Source: Oscarella lobularis (taxonomy: Eukaryota > Porifera > Homoscleromorpha > Homosclerophorida > Oscarellidae). From it: DNA of 64,000 nucleotides. The stretch covers positions 2,790,001 to 2,854,000 of the forward strand of contig NC_089185.1 in assembly GCF_947507565.1 (NCBI RefSeq), in the 5' to 3' direction. The translations under genes were made by a program, and so were the position numbers. The notes under the pieces were generated by a model. That model was not told the DNA's origin. It searched no databases and saw only the letters and a program-made list of their open reading frames with translations. Positions 24,479 to 35,731 of this stretch are shown one piece after another (position 1 is the stretch's first letter; each line of letters starts with the position of its first letter).

Positions 24479-24807
24479 CTAGAACGACCAACTCCAGCCG
24501 CGATACCATCCTAACAAAGAGAGAACAAAGAGAGAGAAGGAGAAAATTGAGTGAGGCCCCCTTTGGGGAACACAAAGCCTACCGCCGCACTGTTCCAATA
24601 TTTGCACGGTTTCGCCGCTCTTGAGCGTGAGTTTTCGATCGCTTCGCGCTTCGTAGTTGTAGATCACTGCAAAAAAAGAGAGACGGATGTGATCGGCGAT
24701 GTCCGGGTGAAGGGATCGTCTTTTTCGTCGCGAAAAACGGGCTCCCGATCGCCCGTACGCTTACCGACGCCGTATTTTGCATTCGTTGTCGGCTCCCACG
24801 CCGTCAT
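24479..24807 (-). pseudogene. DOCK-type SH3 N-terminus, truncated
   Basis: Seen: a short first exon from ATG 24807 (MTAWEPTTNAKYGV), an intron with GTAAGC...GCAG, then an exon reading VIYNYEARSDRKLTLKSGET and QILEQCGG, another intron, and an exon starting WYRGWS that meets a stop at 24479. Known: DOCK1/2/5 proteins begin exactly this way, with MTxWxPT..KYGVAxYNY followed by an SH3 domain and GWYRG. The remaining SH3 strand (GIFP) and all DHR domains are absent downstream. Inferred: a truncated duplicate of a DOCK gene 5' end, or an assembly fragment. The frame is intact over both introns. Confidence 0.55.
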
Positions 24808-25880
24808 CGTCGTCGAAAACGGTCGATTTCTTCGTCTACGCGACGCTTCGTTCTTCTTTGGATCACGTGTTTGTCCCTCGATGTCCGGGCGTTCGACGAC
24901 AGCGTCGGCGAAAAGGCGATCTGCGATAATCGACGCGAAATGTAAGATGAAACCGTGAAAAAGAAGGGACGGCGACCACGAGGCATTGTACGCCATCTTG
25001 AGATCGAAGCGTGAAATCTTGCATCATTTCCTGCCAAAAATAGAAATGCTGACTACGATTATGATGTAACTTCCGGAGTCTAACGGTATTGAAAATTCGC
25101 ACCTAATCGAAGGAGCCAACGAGAGCGCTAGACAAGACCCACGTGACCGCAACGAACCAATGAACGCGCTGGGTGGGGCCTACGGCGTTCAAAAGCGAAG
25201 CGCACACCGATTCTCCTTCAGTTGCGGCTTAGGGTGGGTGCGGCGCGGAGCAATCTGCGTCTCATCCTTGACGGACTGGCTCGGGAGCTTTGACAAAAGG
25301 CAGTCTGGATCGTCGGATCAGCGTGGCCCACGGATTAATCCCGTGCCGGAGCCTCTAAGCAGGGCGATGGGGGGCTTCGGCCTCGGTTCACGCACTGAGC
25401 ATAAAGATCGCTTATATGTCTTATTGTTGCCAAACGAGCACGGCCTGCGTTAGGCAGAGTGGGCACGGCTCGGAGGGGGTGTCGCAAGCGGTCTGGTTGC
25501 CGGCACTTATCTCACCAACTGGCACGATTAGATTGCGGATGATCTGGCTCAGGAGAATTCGATCTGGGCATTGCACCGTCTTTTCTGTTGACTCCTACAA
25601 ACGGTGGTCAGCCGCTCTCCACTCCTCAAGCCCCGGTTCTTCTCATTTCGACATACCGAAGGGTTTGATACCAGCGCGCCGGGGATTCGGTATAAGGGGC
25701 CGTTTCAGCGTCCAGGCGGGTACTGGTGGGGTGGCCTATGAGGTCGCAACTCGCCCTCACTTTTTGGAAGGGAGTCATCGCTTTGCACGTGGTGTAGCCT
25801 GGGTTGCGCTAATACGGACGCATTAGAAAAAGGTACGTACAACGATTAATTGACAGTAACTAATAGGTCTTTTTTTCTAG
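24808..25880. other. GC-rich block of unknown nature
   Basis: Between about 25160 and 25830 the base composition is distinctly richer in G and C than the neighbouring intergenic DNA, with many short self-complementary pieces (for example GGGGGGCTTCGGCCTC and GCACGGGATTAATCCGTG on the minus strand). No frame stays open throughout and no protein family is recognisable. It could be a structured RNA or part of an unfamiliar repeat. It ends at a good GTACGT donor near 25833. Confidence 0.3.
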
Positions 25881-26055
25881 GTCGCGCGCTCAAGGACGAA
25901 GACAGAAGAGGAAAAGATCGACGACGAAGAGAACGAAAAACGATTGATTCGTGAAGGCCCGGAAGAGCGATCGACGAGAAAAAGTACAGTGAACACGTTA
26001 GATGAGATTTCTCTGCATGATTGTACTGTAAAATCACGTGTGTGTACTTGAAAAT
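25881..26055 (+). other. Possible 3'-terminal exon
   Basis: After a TTTTTTTCTAG acceptor the plus strand reads a charged, Arg/Glu-rich stretch and meets a stop; AAAATAAAG follows at about 26050 as a likely poly(A) signal. The upstream partner would be the GC-rich block ending at GTACGT. It may be the end of a non-coding or short coding transcript. Confidence 0.3.
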
Positions 26056-26302
26056 AAAGTGTCTGCAACTCGAACGTTTGCTTGGCCGTCGCGTATTCTC
26101 CCAGACTCAATTCTCGCTCATCCTGCTATCTAATGACCGTATTGATCGATGTGGAACGTAAAGGAAAGCGTTGGACGTTCATTTCACGCGATTTGACAAA
26201 AGAAATTCGCTCGTAACTGAGATAGAAGCCCGAGATTTCGATTTCAGACATAAGTTAGCTATAGGAGGCTTAGAAAAAGATACAGGGAACAATCACACAG
26301 AA

Positions 26303-29300
26303 TTACAACAGCGTGCACCATCGATCGTGAAGCTTTACCGTTTCAGCGTTACGAAGTGACATTCGATCGCTGCACTTCACCACAACAAGGTTTCCAAACT
26401 CCTCTTCAGCTACCTCTTTGAGGTCAGCACGAATCAGCCCAGAAACCAAGTCCGAGAGCACTGCGTTGCCGCGTTGCTTACGCAACCACAGCTGCAGCAT
26501 TTTAATGGACTGCTCTTCGGCGAGCCTCTCTTCCCTCTTCAAAGACTCAATTTCATATTCACGCAATTCAACGGGTCCCAAAAACCGGGCAACTCTCTGC
26601 CAAAATTCCTTGATTTTTAGATAGACAGCTCTTAGATGGCGATCCGCCACCTTTGTATTGACATCCTAAATGAAATAATTGGAACAAATCAATGATCAAT
26701 TTTGATCTGAATACCTCTAGCAAAGCACCAGTGACGACTTTTTGCTTCTTGTCACTAAACCACTTATCCATGTGCGAGACAAAATGTGAACTCACTCCGC
26801 AACGAGATCGGTCAACGAGGACTTGATCGTGAAACGACTTCGCCGGGTCATATTCATCAATGCATACCCAATTTGTACGGTCTCCCAGTGTCATACCTAG
26901 TTGGCAGCATATGCTGTAGTCCAAACCCTTCATTCCCAACTGCTTCGCTTCGTTGAGATGATAAAGAAGAAAGGCGTGGAATGACGACGCTTTGAAGTTG
27001 ATCACCGTTGGCGAAGCGTCGGGCGGAGCGACGACGTTCAGCGTAGCGACAATAAATTCGCCTTTACCGTGAAACAACAGCTCCAGCTGCACGTTTCCGC
27101 CAAGATGAAAGACGCATTGATTGCGGCTCAGTATTGGCTGAGTGGGGTAATTTCGAAGGCAACGAGTGACCAAGCGAAAATAGAGCTGCTCAGGAATCGC
27201 CGAGACGTTTTTGGCGATGATTATGAGAGGGGGAGGAAGAAACCGATCGGGATTGTAATCGAACCACATAGGAGAGCCCCTTGCTTCGACTCGTATTTTA
27301 CACGGAACGAACAACGTGGGTTCGATGTCAATAGAAGTGGCATCGAGGTAGGCAACGTCAAGCATCTGCAAGACGTGAAAAACGGACGTTTGGTCAGATC
27401 TATTTACTCCAGCTGCGGCTAAGAGCCACACCGCGAGGTCAAGAGACATTTTTCCAGTGGCGCAGCACTCTTTCCAGGCGGGAAACAGCTTTGGCACGGG
27501 AGGCCTTCTCGCCGTGACAAACGAAGCGAGTGTCTTGACAAGCCACTCAGGATCAACGAAGACGCGATCTGCGAGAGCTTCAACCTTCCAGAAAAAAAAT
27601 ATGACGCCAAGATGGTGCAGAAATTTGAGCGCCACGAAAGCTTCTTCCTCAGAGGGAATTTTGCACGCGTGCTGGGCGATGGCGATGATTTTGCTGACAG
27701 CGATAATTTTTTCATCTTTCCACGTTACGAGCACGCGCTCAAGAACAAGCCAACGCAGAGGCATGGGACTTTGGTTTTTCCAGTAGGCAATTGACATGTC
27801 GTCTATTTCACGTTGAATTGCTTGAATCGACTCGCATCGGCCTGATTTGGTGTTGTCCACCAGGTAGACAAGATTACCTGCGTCTGCATCGGGCAGAATA
27901 ACGTGACTCACGTAATTTCTTGCCTCGACGATTTCTGCAAACGCTTTGCACTGCTCCTTCACGAATGCATCTCGTCCTTTAACGACGTCAGCGTGAGTGA
28001 AGACGGAAAAAACCGGCGGATAGTCGACGCCCTTGTTTTCACCGAAATAGCCTTTCGGCTTCGATTTCGATGTGGGATGTGCAATTTCAATAGCTGTGAG
28101 CCAACGGCGAGGAAAATCGGCGTTCGTTTCAATTGAACGGCCAAGCTCTGATGTGAGATCAGTGATTGATCCGTCTTTGTTCCTGAACAACGATTGAGCT
28201 GGGTCATGTAGCGGCCTGCTGATGTCAGAAACAATTATGTAGACTGCAGCCATATGCTTTGCATCGTCGGGCATTAGTGCCGTGTGCATCGTCAGATATG
28301 CTTCTTGACCTCCTAAATCCCATATGTGCTTAGTGTTTTGGCTTGCGCCATATAAACGAGAACAGCGCTCTCGTTCTTCGTGAGGATGGCAAAGCAGCTT
28401 CGTCTGCTGCGTCTTTATGCTTTTTATCTTTGCAGTGAAAGTCGCCTCTGCAGTGTCCTGTAAATAAAATAAATACATGGTTTCCCAAACAGGTAGATCT
28501 CAGTTACTTTGCACTCAGCCTTGGACGCAGAGCCTGAATCTGTCTGGTTCGACTTGCTTTGGCCCGAAAAAGATTCTCTTCCTGCAAAACCACCCACTTT
28601 CCTAATGCTGCGATTAGAACAAAGTCAGAGAATTGCAAACGTCAACGACTATAGTAGTAGTACCTTAGATTTTCAAAAGGGGTTTCATCTTCAGACAGCT
28701 GGCTAGAAGCGGCCAAGCATTGCTGATCGGTTCTAGCCAAACCGTCAGCAATGTAGCCCTCCAGATGCTGGGCGTCTTTTGACTCTACTTGCTCCCATCT
28801 GTGGGTGGATGTAACGGCTAGGCTGACAGCCGCCCCAATAGTGCTAGGTCGGTCTGCCTGAAAAAGCTTGTAAAGAAGCGAATCAACGAGGCATGATTTT
28901 CCTGATCCGTCTTTGCCCACAACTAGAACGCGGCATCTGTTCACGACAACACTTCCCGCGATGACAGCTTCCGCATAGATCGTCGCAGGATCACAATTTC
29001 GCCTCAGTAACGGCATATCTGAAACTAGCCAAAAGTTCCTGACATTGCCCTTTGTTAGTTTTAGAAAATTACCTGTGAAAACTTGTGATGCACAGATTTC
29101 CAAAACTCCAATCCAAAATCCAAGTCGCCAAAATATTGTCACGTGTAAGACGTTGGTAAAAGGATGCCAGAAAAACCGAAACATTTCAAATGTGGCGACT
29201 GCTTGAATTCTTTCCTCGTCGGCAGTTTCAAGTTTGTCATCAGCATCAAGCCTGGGCCACACAATAAACCCCCTATCCGCACTACTAGGGTCCCTTCCGA

Positions 29301-30138
29301 AACAACACCGTTGTAAAACGTCGTTTCCAAACTCTTCAGCTAGAACTTTGAAGAAACTTCTATACTGTTTCAGAGAACGGTCCTCTTCAAGAAACGCAAC
29401 TACGTCAAACTGCACTCCAGCCAGCTTCTTCATCTTCTCAAAGCAGGCAAGAGCTGCTTGGCGAAAACCAGCTTTGTCAGTTCTCCCTGCAAACGCAAGA
29501 GTTGCTTCTCTAAATCCGTTAGCAACGGACACACCAAAAACTTCAACAGAACCATACACCGTAGGGTCAAATAAAGACGACGAAGAATCTTTGGCCTCGT
29601 TTCGAAAAGAGTACGGACGAACTTTATCCCAGTGAGGAATGGTAAATAATTGATCAATGAAAGTCAAAACATGTCTTCCAATGAAAACCATGCCAATGCG
29701 CGACTTCTCTAGCAGCATTTTATCTAAGAACTTGTTGAGACGGGGACCCAAAGCATGTTTTCGGTAATTGAAACCGCCCAACTGAACATATTCGTCCTTT
29801 GCAGCAAGAGAAACTTCTTGCGGTAATGTGGCACCGATTGATTGGAGGAGATCAGGTCGATACAAGTGCAGCGCTAACAAAAAGCTTTCTTTCACCTTGC
29901 GGTCACTCGACCTCACTTCCTTCAACATGCCCTTGCAGCCAAGAAAGAAACCTTCGAATGAGTACCATAGCCGATTCCTTGACGGATCGTCGCGCGACTC
30001 AGCGCCGCTGTCTATTTCCATTTGTTCCCTAATGCGCGAATAATTAGACATTGTGAGACTTCTGCAGAATTCGTCTGGAACGTTCTTCAAGAAAGCGTCC
30101 AGCCGACGAAGAGCAGCGTCAGAAAGGAGGGGCGTCAT
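26303..30138 (-). CDS. ROC-COR GTPase with C-terminal death domain
   Basis: Seen: start at ATG 30138 (MTPLLSDAALRRLDAFLKNV). About 350 N-terminal residues are of no recognisable family. A ROC domain follows with P-loop GKDGSGKSCLVDSLL (near 28890), WDLGGQEAY (near 28310) and THAD as a G4-like element (near 27985). A COR region spans 26720-27800. The final exon (26303-26665) has a death domain (FWQRVARFLGPVELREYEIE...). Introns are short: near 29030-29075, 28611-28664, 28460-28511 and 26666-26714. Known: ROCO proteins are dimerising GTPases, and a death domain links them to apoptotic or immune adaptors. This is a different subfamily from the ankyrin-ROCO at 9.2-14 kb: no ankyrin repeats and a different N-terminus. 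Inferred: cytosolic signalling GTPase. Confidence 0.82.
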
Positions 30139-30491
30139 CTAGAACCACCAACTGTGAACGCAGTAGAACAATGAGAGAGACGCGGGGAAAGACGGGGGAA
30201 ATCTTGCAATCACTTTCGATACGTGTTCAGCTCACCGAGCGCAAGCGCGCTCACGCGTCCGCATGCCAGAAACCACACGTGGGTCGACGCTTTTGCGTGC
30301 CAGTGGTCGGAACAACGACGTATAATTCTCCACGCGCCGTACGTGGAGACGATTGCTAGACAGAGCGTTGGAGAATCAACACTCAACCTGTACTTGTAGC
30401 GTATGCGGAACCATATCTATGACAATGTAGACTTGATGTCGATGAAGGAGATCTCTCTGCACGTTGGAAGCTCTGGTTAGCATCCACGTGG

Positions 30492-30791
30492 TCAAGACAG
30501 CGCCATAACTTCTTTTTGAAGATAGTCTACTCTCTCAACTGGCGCCTTCGTCGATCCAGAGTGGATTGGCACGTACTGTACTTCTTCGGGCGGAAGTTTG
30601 TATACACGACGTTTTCGCGCGACGGTGACAACGTAAGTTACGAGCACGGGACGCGCTCGAGGGCTTTGACCGGTCCTAACATCTATGGTCCTACCTGCCT
30701 TCCTTGCCTTCCTTTTCGGGTGATTTGCTCTTCGCGGAAGCGACGTAATCGACGGCGCAATGCGCATGCCTGTGGTTCGCATTCGTCTCAT
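30492..30791 (-). CDS. Small basic protein, unrecognised
   Basis: A 99-codon open frame begins with ATG 30791, is intronless and very basic ([15 protein letters not shown]), and ends in a more ordinary-looking segment ([27 protein letters not shown]). It is divergent from ELOF1 with about 100 bp between the starts, which would fit a shared promoter. No family recognised; small mitochondrial or ribosomal proteins often look like this, but that is a guess. It could be a chance frame. Confidence 0.35.
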   Translation of the reverse strand: MRRMRTTGMRIAPSITSLPRRANHPKRKARKAGRTIDVRTGQSPRARPVLVTYVVTVARKRRVYKLPPEEVQYVPIHSGSTKAPVERVDYLQKEVMALS

Positions 30792-30826
30792 TGCACCACG
30801 TTCCCTGCAATTGCATCAAAAAGCAG

Positions 30827-30833
30827 TATAAAA
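30827..30833 (+). promoter_or_regulatory. TATA box of ELOF1
   Basis: TATAAAA stands 60 bp upstream of the ELOF1 ATG in an otherwise GC-balanced region. This is the usual position for a short 5' UTR. Confidence 0.5.
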
Positions 30834-30892
30834 CCAGCGTCACACGTAACTACCTCTTACACAAGACTCGCCAACACCGCCGATCGTTAACA

Positions 30893-31144
30893 ATGGGCAA
30901 ACGAAAAGCAAAGAGAAAGCCTCCGCCGAAGAAAAAACTCACAGGCGCGCTGGACACCCAATTCAACTGCCCCTTCTGCAACCACGAACAATCGTGCGAA
31001 GTCAAACTGGACCGACAACGCAACACGGGCACCGTAACGTGCCGAATATGCGCAGAAAGCTTCCAAACGGTCATAAACTACCTCTCGGAAGCAGTCGACG
31101 TCTACAGCGACTGGATCGACGCCTGCGAAGCGGCGAACTCCTGA
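30893..31144 (+). CDS. ELOF1: Transcription elongation factor 1 homolog
   Basis: An intronless 83-codon gene. Seen: [15 protein letters not shown] basic N-terminus, zinc ligands CPFC (after FN) and CRIC, and the conserved ending [14 protein letters not shown]. Known: ELOF1/Elf1 is a small zinc protein that travels with RNA polymerase II and helps elongation through nucleosomes and transcription-coupled repair. The length and all four cysteines agree with the family. Confidence 0.97.
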   Translation: MGKRKAKRKPPPKKKLTGALDTQFNCPFCNHEQSCEVKLDRQRNTGTVTCRICAESFQTVINYLSEAVDVYSDWIDACEAANS

Positions 31145-31267
31145 AAAAAAACGAAGACGAACAATCAAAAAAAAAGTATTTTGATTAGAGCGAGAAAGTT
31201 TTGAGAGGGAAAGCCTGTAAAGATTTTTTTCCCCCCCCACCTAATCGAAACGAATTTCCATCGAGTC

Positions 31268-33560
31268 TTAGTGCAATTTCGCATCGTGAGTCGCGTCGAC
31301 GTAAAGGGGGTCCCTTTTGAGGACGCTCTTCGCTTGATAGGCGTCGAGTGATCGTATTAGAGCGCGCGTGTCGAGTTGGGGTAGGAGGGCTTTTCGGTGG
31401 AGGCTCGTGCTCTTCGTGAAGCCGTTTGTGACGTGGGGAAGGACTCCGCCTTCCGTATAGCCTTCTCTGGCTGAGTGGTGAGTCTTGTTCCAGAAACTAG
31501 AAGGGGAGAGACAGTGAGACAGATACAGGTAGTCTGTGACGTAAGTGTACTGAGGACTATAGGGTGAGACACATCTCTATTCTACCTACATTAGAACCAG
31601 AGCAATTGGAGCATTTACATTTCTGTCTATTATGGGTACAGTAGTATCAGTTTGTACTGCTTCCAGTCACTATGCATCAGTGTTGAGAAAAGACACGTGT
31701 TCATCATATTGAGGCCAGAAGGGTATGACCATTATTTGAGGAGTACAATGATTACAGTTATGTATGATTAGAAACTTTCCAAGCGTGCCTTTTCGTATAG
31801 AGGTGCTCGACTTACTGCTTTGTATAATGGCTTCTGAATGCATCCGCATCCCGTGGAGGAGGTTGAGTGTATTTATCATTGTTCTCGCTAAATCCGGTCA
31901 TCTCCTGTGGAAACGTCTTCATTAGGAAAAATATAAATAGGTTTCTCTGGCACTTGACTCGCCTTGTTTCCGACAGCCGTGCGCTGGAGTTGGTCCACTT
32001 GACTCGTTCTCGGTCTCTGCTCGCCGCGAAACGTTTCCTGCGTCATACTGCAGAGAAATGCATTGCGCTCATTCAAAGAGACATCCTCCGGGCGCTCTCC
32101 TTACGTTGTACGGTTATTTGGCGCAGTCACGTTGGCCCATTCAGCGGGATCCCGCTTTCTGATACGCTCTTGGGTCAACGGATGAAGATCATCCTGGTTA
32201 GTGTAGCCCTATAATTAAAATGAGTCAATTAAAAGAAAACTGCATATGAAAATTTCACCTCAGCTAACGTTCTTGGCGTAAACGCTGGCCTAGGTTGATT
32301 TCCTGTCGTATATCCAGTATCGTATTGAGCCCGTGCACTCAGCAAGGGAAACGCTTCATGTCCCTGTCAATCAATAATAAATATACTATTTATGTGTATG
32401 CTCTCGTTACTCCATACCGTCATGGATTTTCCTGTTCTGTAGTCGCCGTGCATGACGCTTACTCCCGTTGGCCTCATAGCGTTCAACCCCACGTAGCTCT
32501 AATGGAAATCAATACAGTTGATTTTTTTCGTGTCTACGTTGATTCTACGTGATTCAAATGAGCTTCGGTGGGCCGAAACGTAACCGGCTCGACGTTGATG
32601 GCATGGGTAAAGCCCGAGCCCACTTTGAAACCAACCGACTTTCGAGAGGTGTCCTCTAATATAGAACACAACTTAGAAGGAGAGAATAGCTGCTCATAAG
32701 TAGTTCATACGTCTTTCAGACGGATCACCCCTGTAGTGTGACGAATGTTCAGTCGTCATGTATCCAGGCCCCTAATAAAATTAGATATAGAAGACGCCTC
32801 TTTATAATATAATAAGTTAATAAAATAATTTAATTTAATTACTTAATTAATAAAATTATTTTTCGTAATCTGATTTAGGACTAAATACTGACGTGGCCTT
32901 TGTTTTCCGATTGGATTGGGTCCTTTGGTCTTGTCTGTTCGAGATGGGGGACGTGTTTCGGCAGAACGGGTCCCCTCTCGCGCGTATCAACGCACACGGC
33001 ACTGACCTTAGATAGAATCTCATTTCTAACTCGTTCTGTGTACGTGTGATCGACTAACGTCTTTTGTTCGCGGCGTCGTCGTCGGAAATTCTCTCACGAA
33101 GCCACTTTTGACCATGTAAACGCTCTCGGGCATTGCTTCTTTCCCCGTTGGACCGGTAACTGGCCGATAATCGCGCGTGGTGATCGATCCATGCTCCCTT
33201 TCGAGAATTTTCCTGATGGGGGCCCCGACCGGCAACGTCACGTGAGAACAAATCATTGAATCAATGACATTACGCTCACCCCAGTACAGGATTATCGTGC
33301 TCGTCTACGCTTCGAGTGTAGTAGGTCGCAGGACGAAAATTCGCGAGATATCCCGTGCCGTAATGTTTCCCCGACCTGGGATTGAAACCGGTCTTGCCGT
33401 GGTTTATGGAGTACGTAGTCGAATAGAAATTCAATCGATCTTTTTCGGCTCCACGACTGGCTAGCATGTGCTGTGTGGGAGCTCCGTACTGGTGGAGTCC
33501 CGCCGCAGACATGTTCTTGTTTACAAGTCGGTTGACGTTGTACGGGAGATGCAGTGCCAT
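31268..33560 (-). CDS. SAXO4: SAXO4/PPP1R32-like axonemal microtubule protein
   Basis: Seen: start at ATG 33560; exon 1 reads RLNFYSTTYSINHGKTGFNP then GTGYLANFRP and DNPVLG, matching the start of human PPP1R32 (LKFYATSY...FKPRVGSHVGTGYKSNFQP...LDNP). Further exons at about 33070-33250, 32880-32990, 32720-32770 (GYMTTEHSSHY), 32545-32640 (KSVGFKVGSGFTHAINVEP), 32410-32500, 32265-32360, 32080-32210, 31960-32070 and 31268-31500 (REGYTEGGVLP...DPLYVDATHDAKLH) keep the order of the family. Known: the protein stabilises doublet microtubules of cilia and flagella and binds protein phosphatase 1. Inferred: choanocyte or sperm flagellar function. Some exon ends are approximate; the intron behind exon 2 uses GTTAGT. 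Confidence 0.8.
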
Positions 33561-33770
33561 AGCGACGTGGCGCGTTGGCTAAATTATCTCACGAGACGCC
33601 GAAAATTTAAAAGAGCATGCGCACCAGCTAAAACAATGTGTAGGAGATTACCTCTCCCAGCCTCTCCCAGCCACACCCCCACCCAACCCACCCAGGATTG
33701 TCTCATATATGATATAGAAATTTAATCGACACACTGGCACAGTGTGTTTAGAGCCTAATAATAATAAAAT

Positions 33771-35520
33771 TCATATTGGTATAGTGCTACTACCCCTAAC
33801 AGGCGGCAAATCAGGTAATCGCCTAGCCGGTTTCCTTAGCAACTCAGTAGTCTGCACCGTCGCCAGCTGACGCGACTTGGACAACGGAGCAAGAATCGGC
33901 TTCGGAGACGGTAAACTCTGCGTGAGAAGCGTCGACGGATGCCCGCCGTCAGACGAAACGATCTCGTCCGCGTAGGCGACACGACTGCGCCGTCGCGGCG
34001 GCGGCGCCAGTTCGTCGTCATCGACCGCCGACACTTTCGACCTACCTAGAATCTGAGAGATGCGTTGCTTCTGAGTCGGTCGACGAGTGCCCGCTCTGTT
34101 TAGGTCTTCGTTGACTGGTATGCTGGGGAGACGACGTATTCCGGCGCCGCGCGGCGACGGCGTTCGATCGATGCGCACCGCCGGGGACATGATGGTGTGG
34201 GTGTGTCCGTTCGAGGAGGCGACGACTGTTGGCCCGTCTTCGTCTTCTTCGGCGGGGACGAAGGGGAGAAGGTGTTGGGAGCTGTGAGGTTGCGATGTTA
34301 GACCGTTGTGGCCGTCAATCGTTGACTTTTCTTCAGGGGCTCGAAGCGGTTTTAGCTCGACGTTCTGTCGTTCCCTTTCGCTGGAATTCTTAACGTCATA
34401 GTGTTTCATTCTAAATAAAAAATATCCAATTAAATAATTAATGCAACAAGGGTCGCCTTTATGCTTACTTCGTCACGCATTGATAGCAGGAGTAGACAAT
34501 GATAGCAATGCCTGCGATCGCGCCGAACGACACGCACGTAGCAATCACAATGATCAGATTTCGATCTGAATCACTCGAAGGCGGTTCAGTCGTTGCAATC
34601 ACAACACTTCTGTTGTCTGAATATCGATACACAGTCGAGACAAGGTAGCCAGTTGCTGAAGAAAGTCGATCCTTGCCAGACAGCAAAGCCTGAACCAAGA
34701 CATCACTAGAAAGATAATTCAAGTTTGCATCTCTCCGCTTCCTCCATGATCCTGTGTCGACTGATTGGCTATTATTGACAGCCACGTTGACGAATAGACC
34801 GTCGTAAGCGTCTCGCTCTTCCAGAAGAAAAACGACGACGTCTGTTCTCGAAAAATTACACGTCATTGCATTTTGAGACAAACAATACATTTTCGTCGCC
34901 TCGGCGACGGCACTCCTGAACGACATCTCGACGTCACGTTCGTACGCGTATCGAGTGAGATTGACAAAACCGATGGAAACTCCAGCGTATTCAGCAACGC
35001 CTTCATTTCCAAGCAACCCAATGCAGCAGTCCAAGTCCTTGCGCTGCGGGCATCCAAAGCACACGCACGCGCCCACGCCGCTTTCCATCTCATTGCATAT
35101 AACGTAGTCACTCGAACGAGGACTTATCGTAGTCGAGGGAACGCTAGTCGGAAGGGGCGTGTTCGAAAGCGACGTCGTCGCTGCGAGTGACGTAGACGTT
35201 GCTATGACGATAAACGGCGAAGTCTTCGCTGAAGGACGAACTGCCGTCGGACGAAGCGGCGTCGACGAAACGACGATAGACGACGATCGTCGATAGGTGG
35301 GACTAGGAAGAAATGCGGGTGTTCGAGTTGCGCCGTCGAATAGGTGCGATTGCGAGTCGTCGAAGCTCGAAGTGGAGGAGACGACGGCAAAGAAGACGAT
35401 TGACGTCGTCATTGACGTCATATCGGCTGTGTTGATCGCACCTCGAGCTTCGGTCGAGAATCGCGCGAACGATTCGCGTCCCGCGTCGACAGCGACGACG
35501 ATTAGGAGTAGAAAGAACAT
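33771..35520 (-). CDS. Mucin-like single-pass membrane protein
   Basis: Two exons, 34469-35520 and 33771-34410, giving 563 residues. Seen: signal peptide (MFFLLLIVVAVDAG), a Ser/Thr/Pro-rich stalk, a Cys-rich patch (CNEMESGVGACVCFGCPQ), about 170 residues with several N-glycosylation sites and a furin-like RKRRD, then one membrane helix (LIIVIATCVSFGAIAGIAII) and a cytoplasmic tail of about 210 residues with proline-rich and basic SH3-ligand-like motifs (APPPRRRS, RRLPDLPPV). No family recognised; the region before the helix may be a SEA-like autoproteolytic domain, but I cannot show it. Inferred: a type I surface receptor or adhesion protein. Confidence 0.75.
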
Positions 35521-35572
35521 AGGGCTGACGTTGCCGTCGCTCCCGAGGTCGGAGAGAGCGGCCCCTGGCTCT

Positions 35573-35580
35573 GTTTTATA
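35573..35580 (-). promoter_or_regulatory. TATA-like box of the mucin-like gene
   Basis: TATAAAAC on the minus strand about 55 bp upstream of ATG 35520. Position and sequence fit a core promoter; not otherwise supported. Confidence 0.4.
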
Positions 35581-35731
35581 TCAACTGCACGCAAGGCGTG
35601 TCCGTCGACAGAGAGGAGCTCCAATAAATTAATTAATTAATTAATTTGTTGGAGGTGCGACCATGGATGGTGCGATCGACTGTGGATATTAATAGCTGAA
35701 ACCCTTCCGTGTTAGTCAGTCTGCATACATC

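Larger units (their letters stand above)
30139..30892. promoter_or_regulatory. Intergenic region between the ROCO-death gene and ELOF1
   Basis: It contains a possible small minus-strand gene (see 30492-30791) and the ELOF1 promoter. The proximal part (30139-30350) includes several CACGTG-type elements (ATACGTGTTC, ACACGTGGGT) and no coding signal. Confidence 0.4.

Noticed and set aside
25160-25826. Two overlapping plus-strand open frames
   Set aside because: Composition follows the GC-rich block; no domain, no splice support, and the frames are broken by stops.
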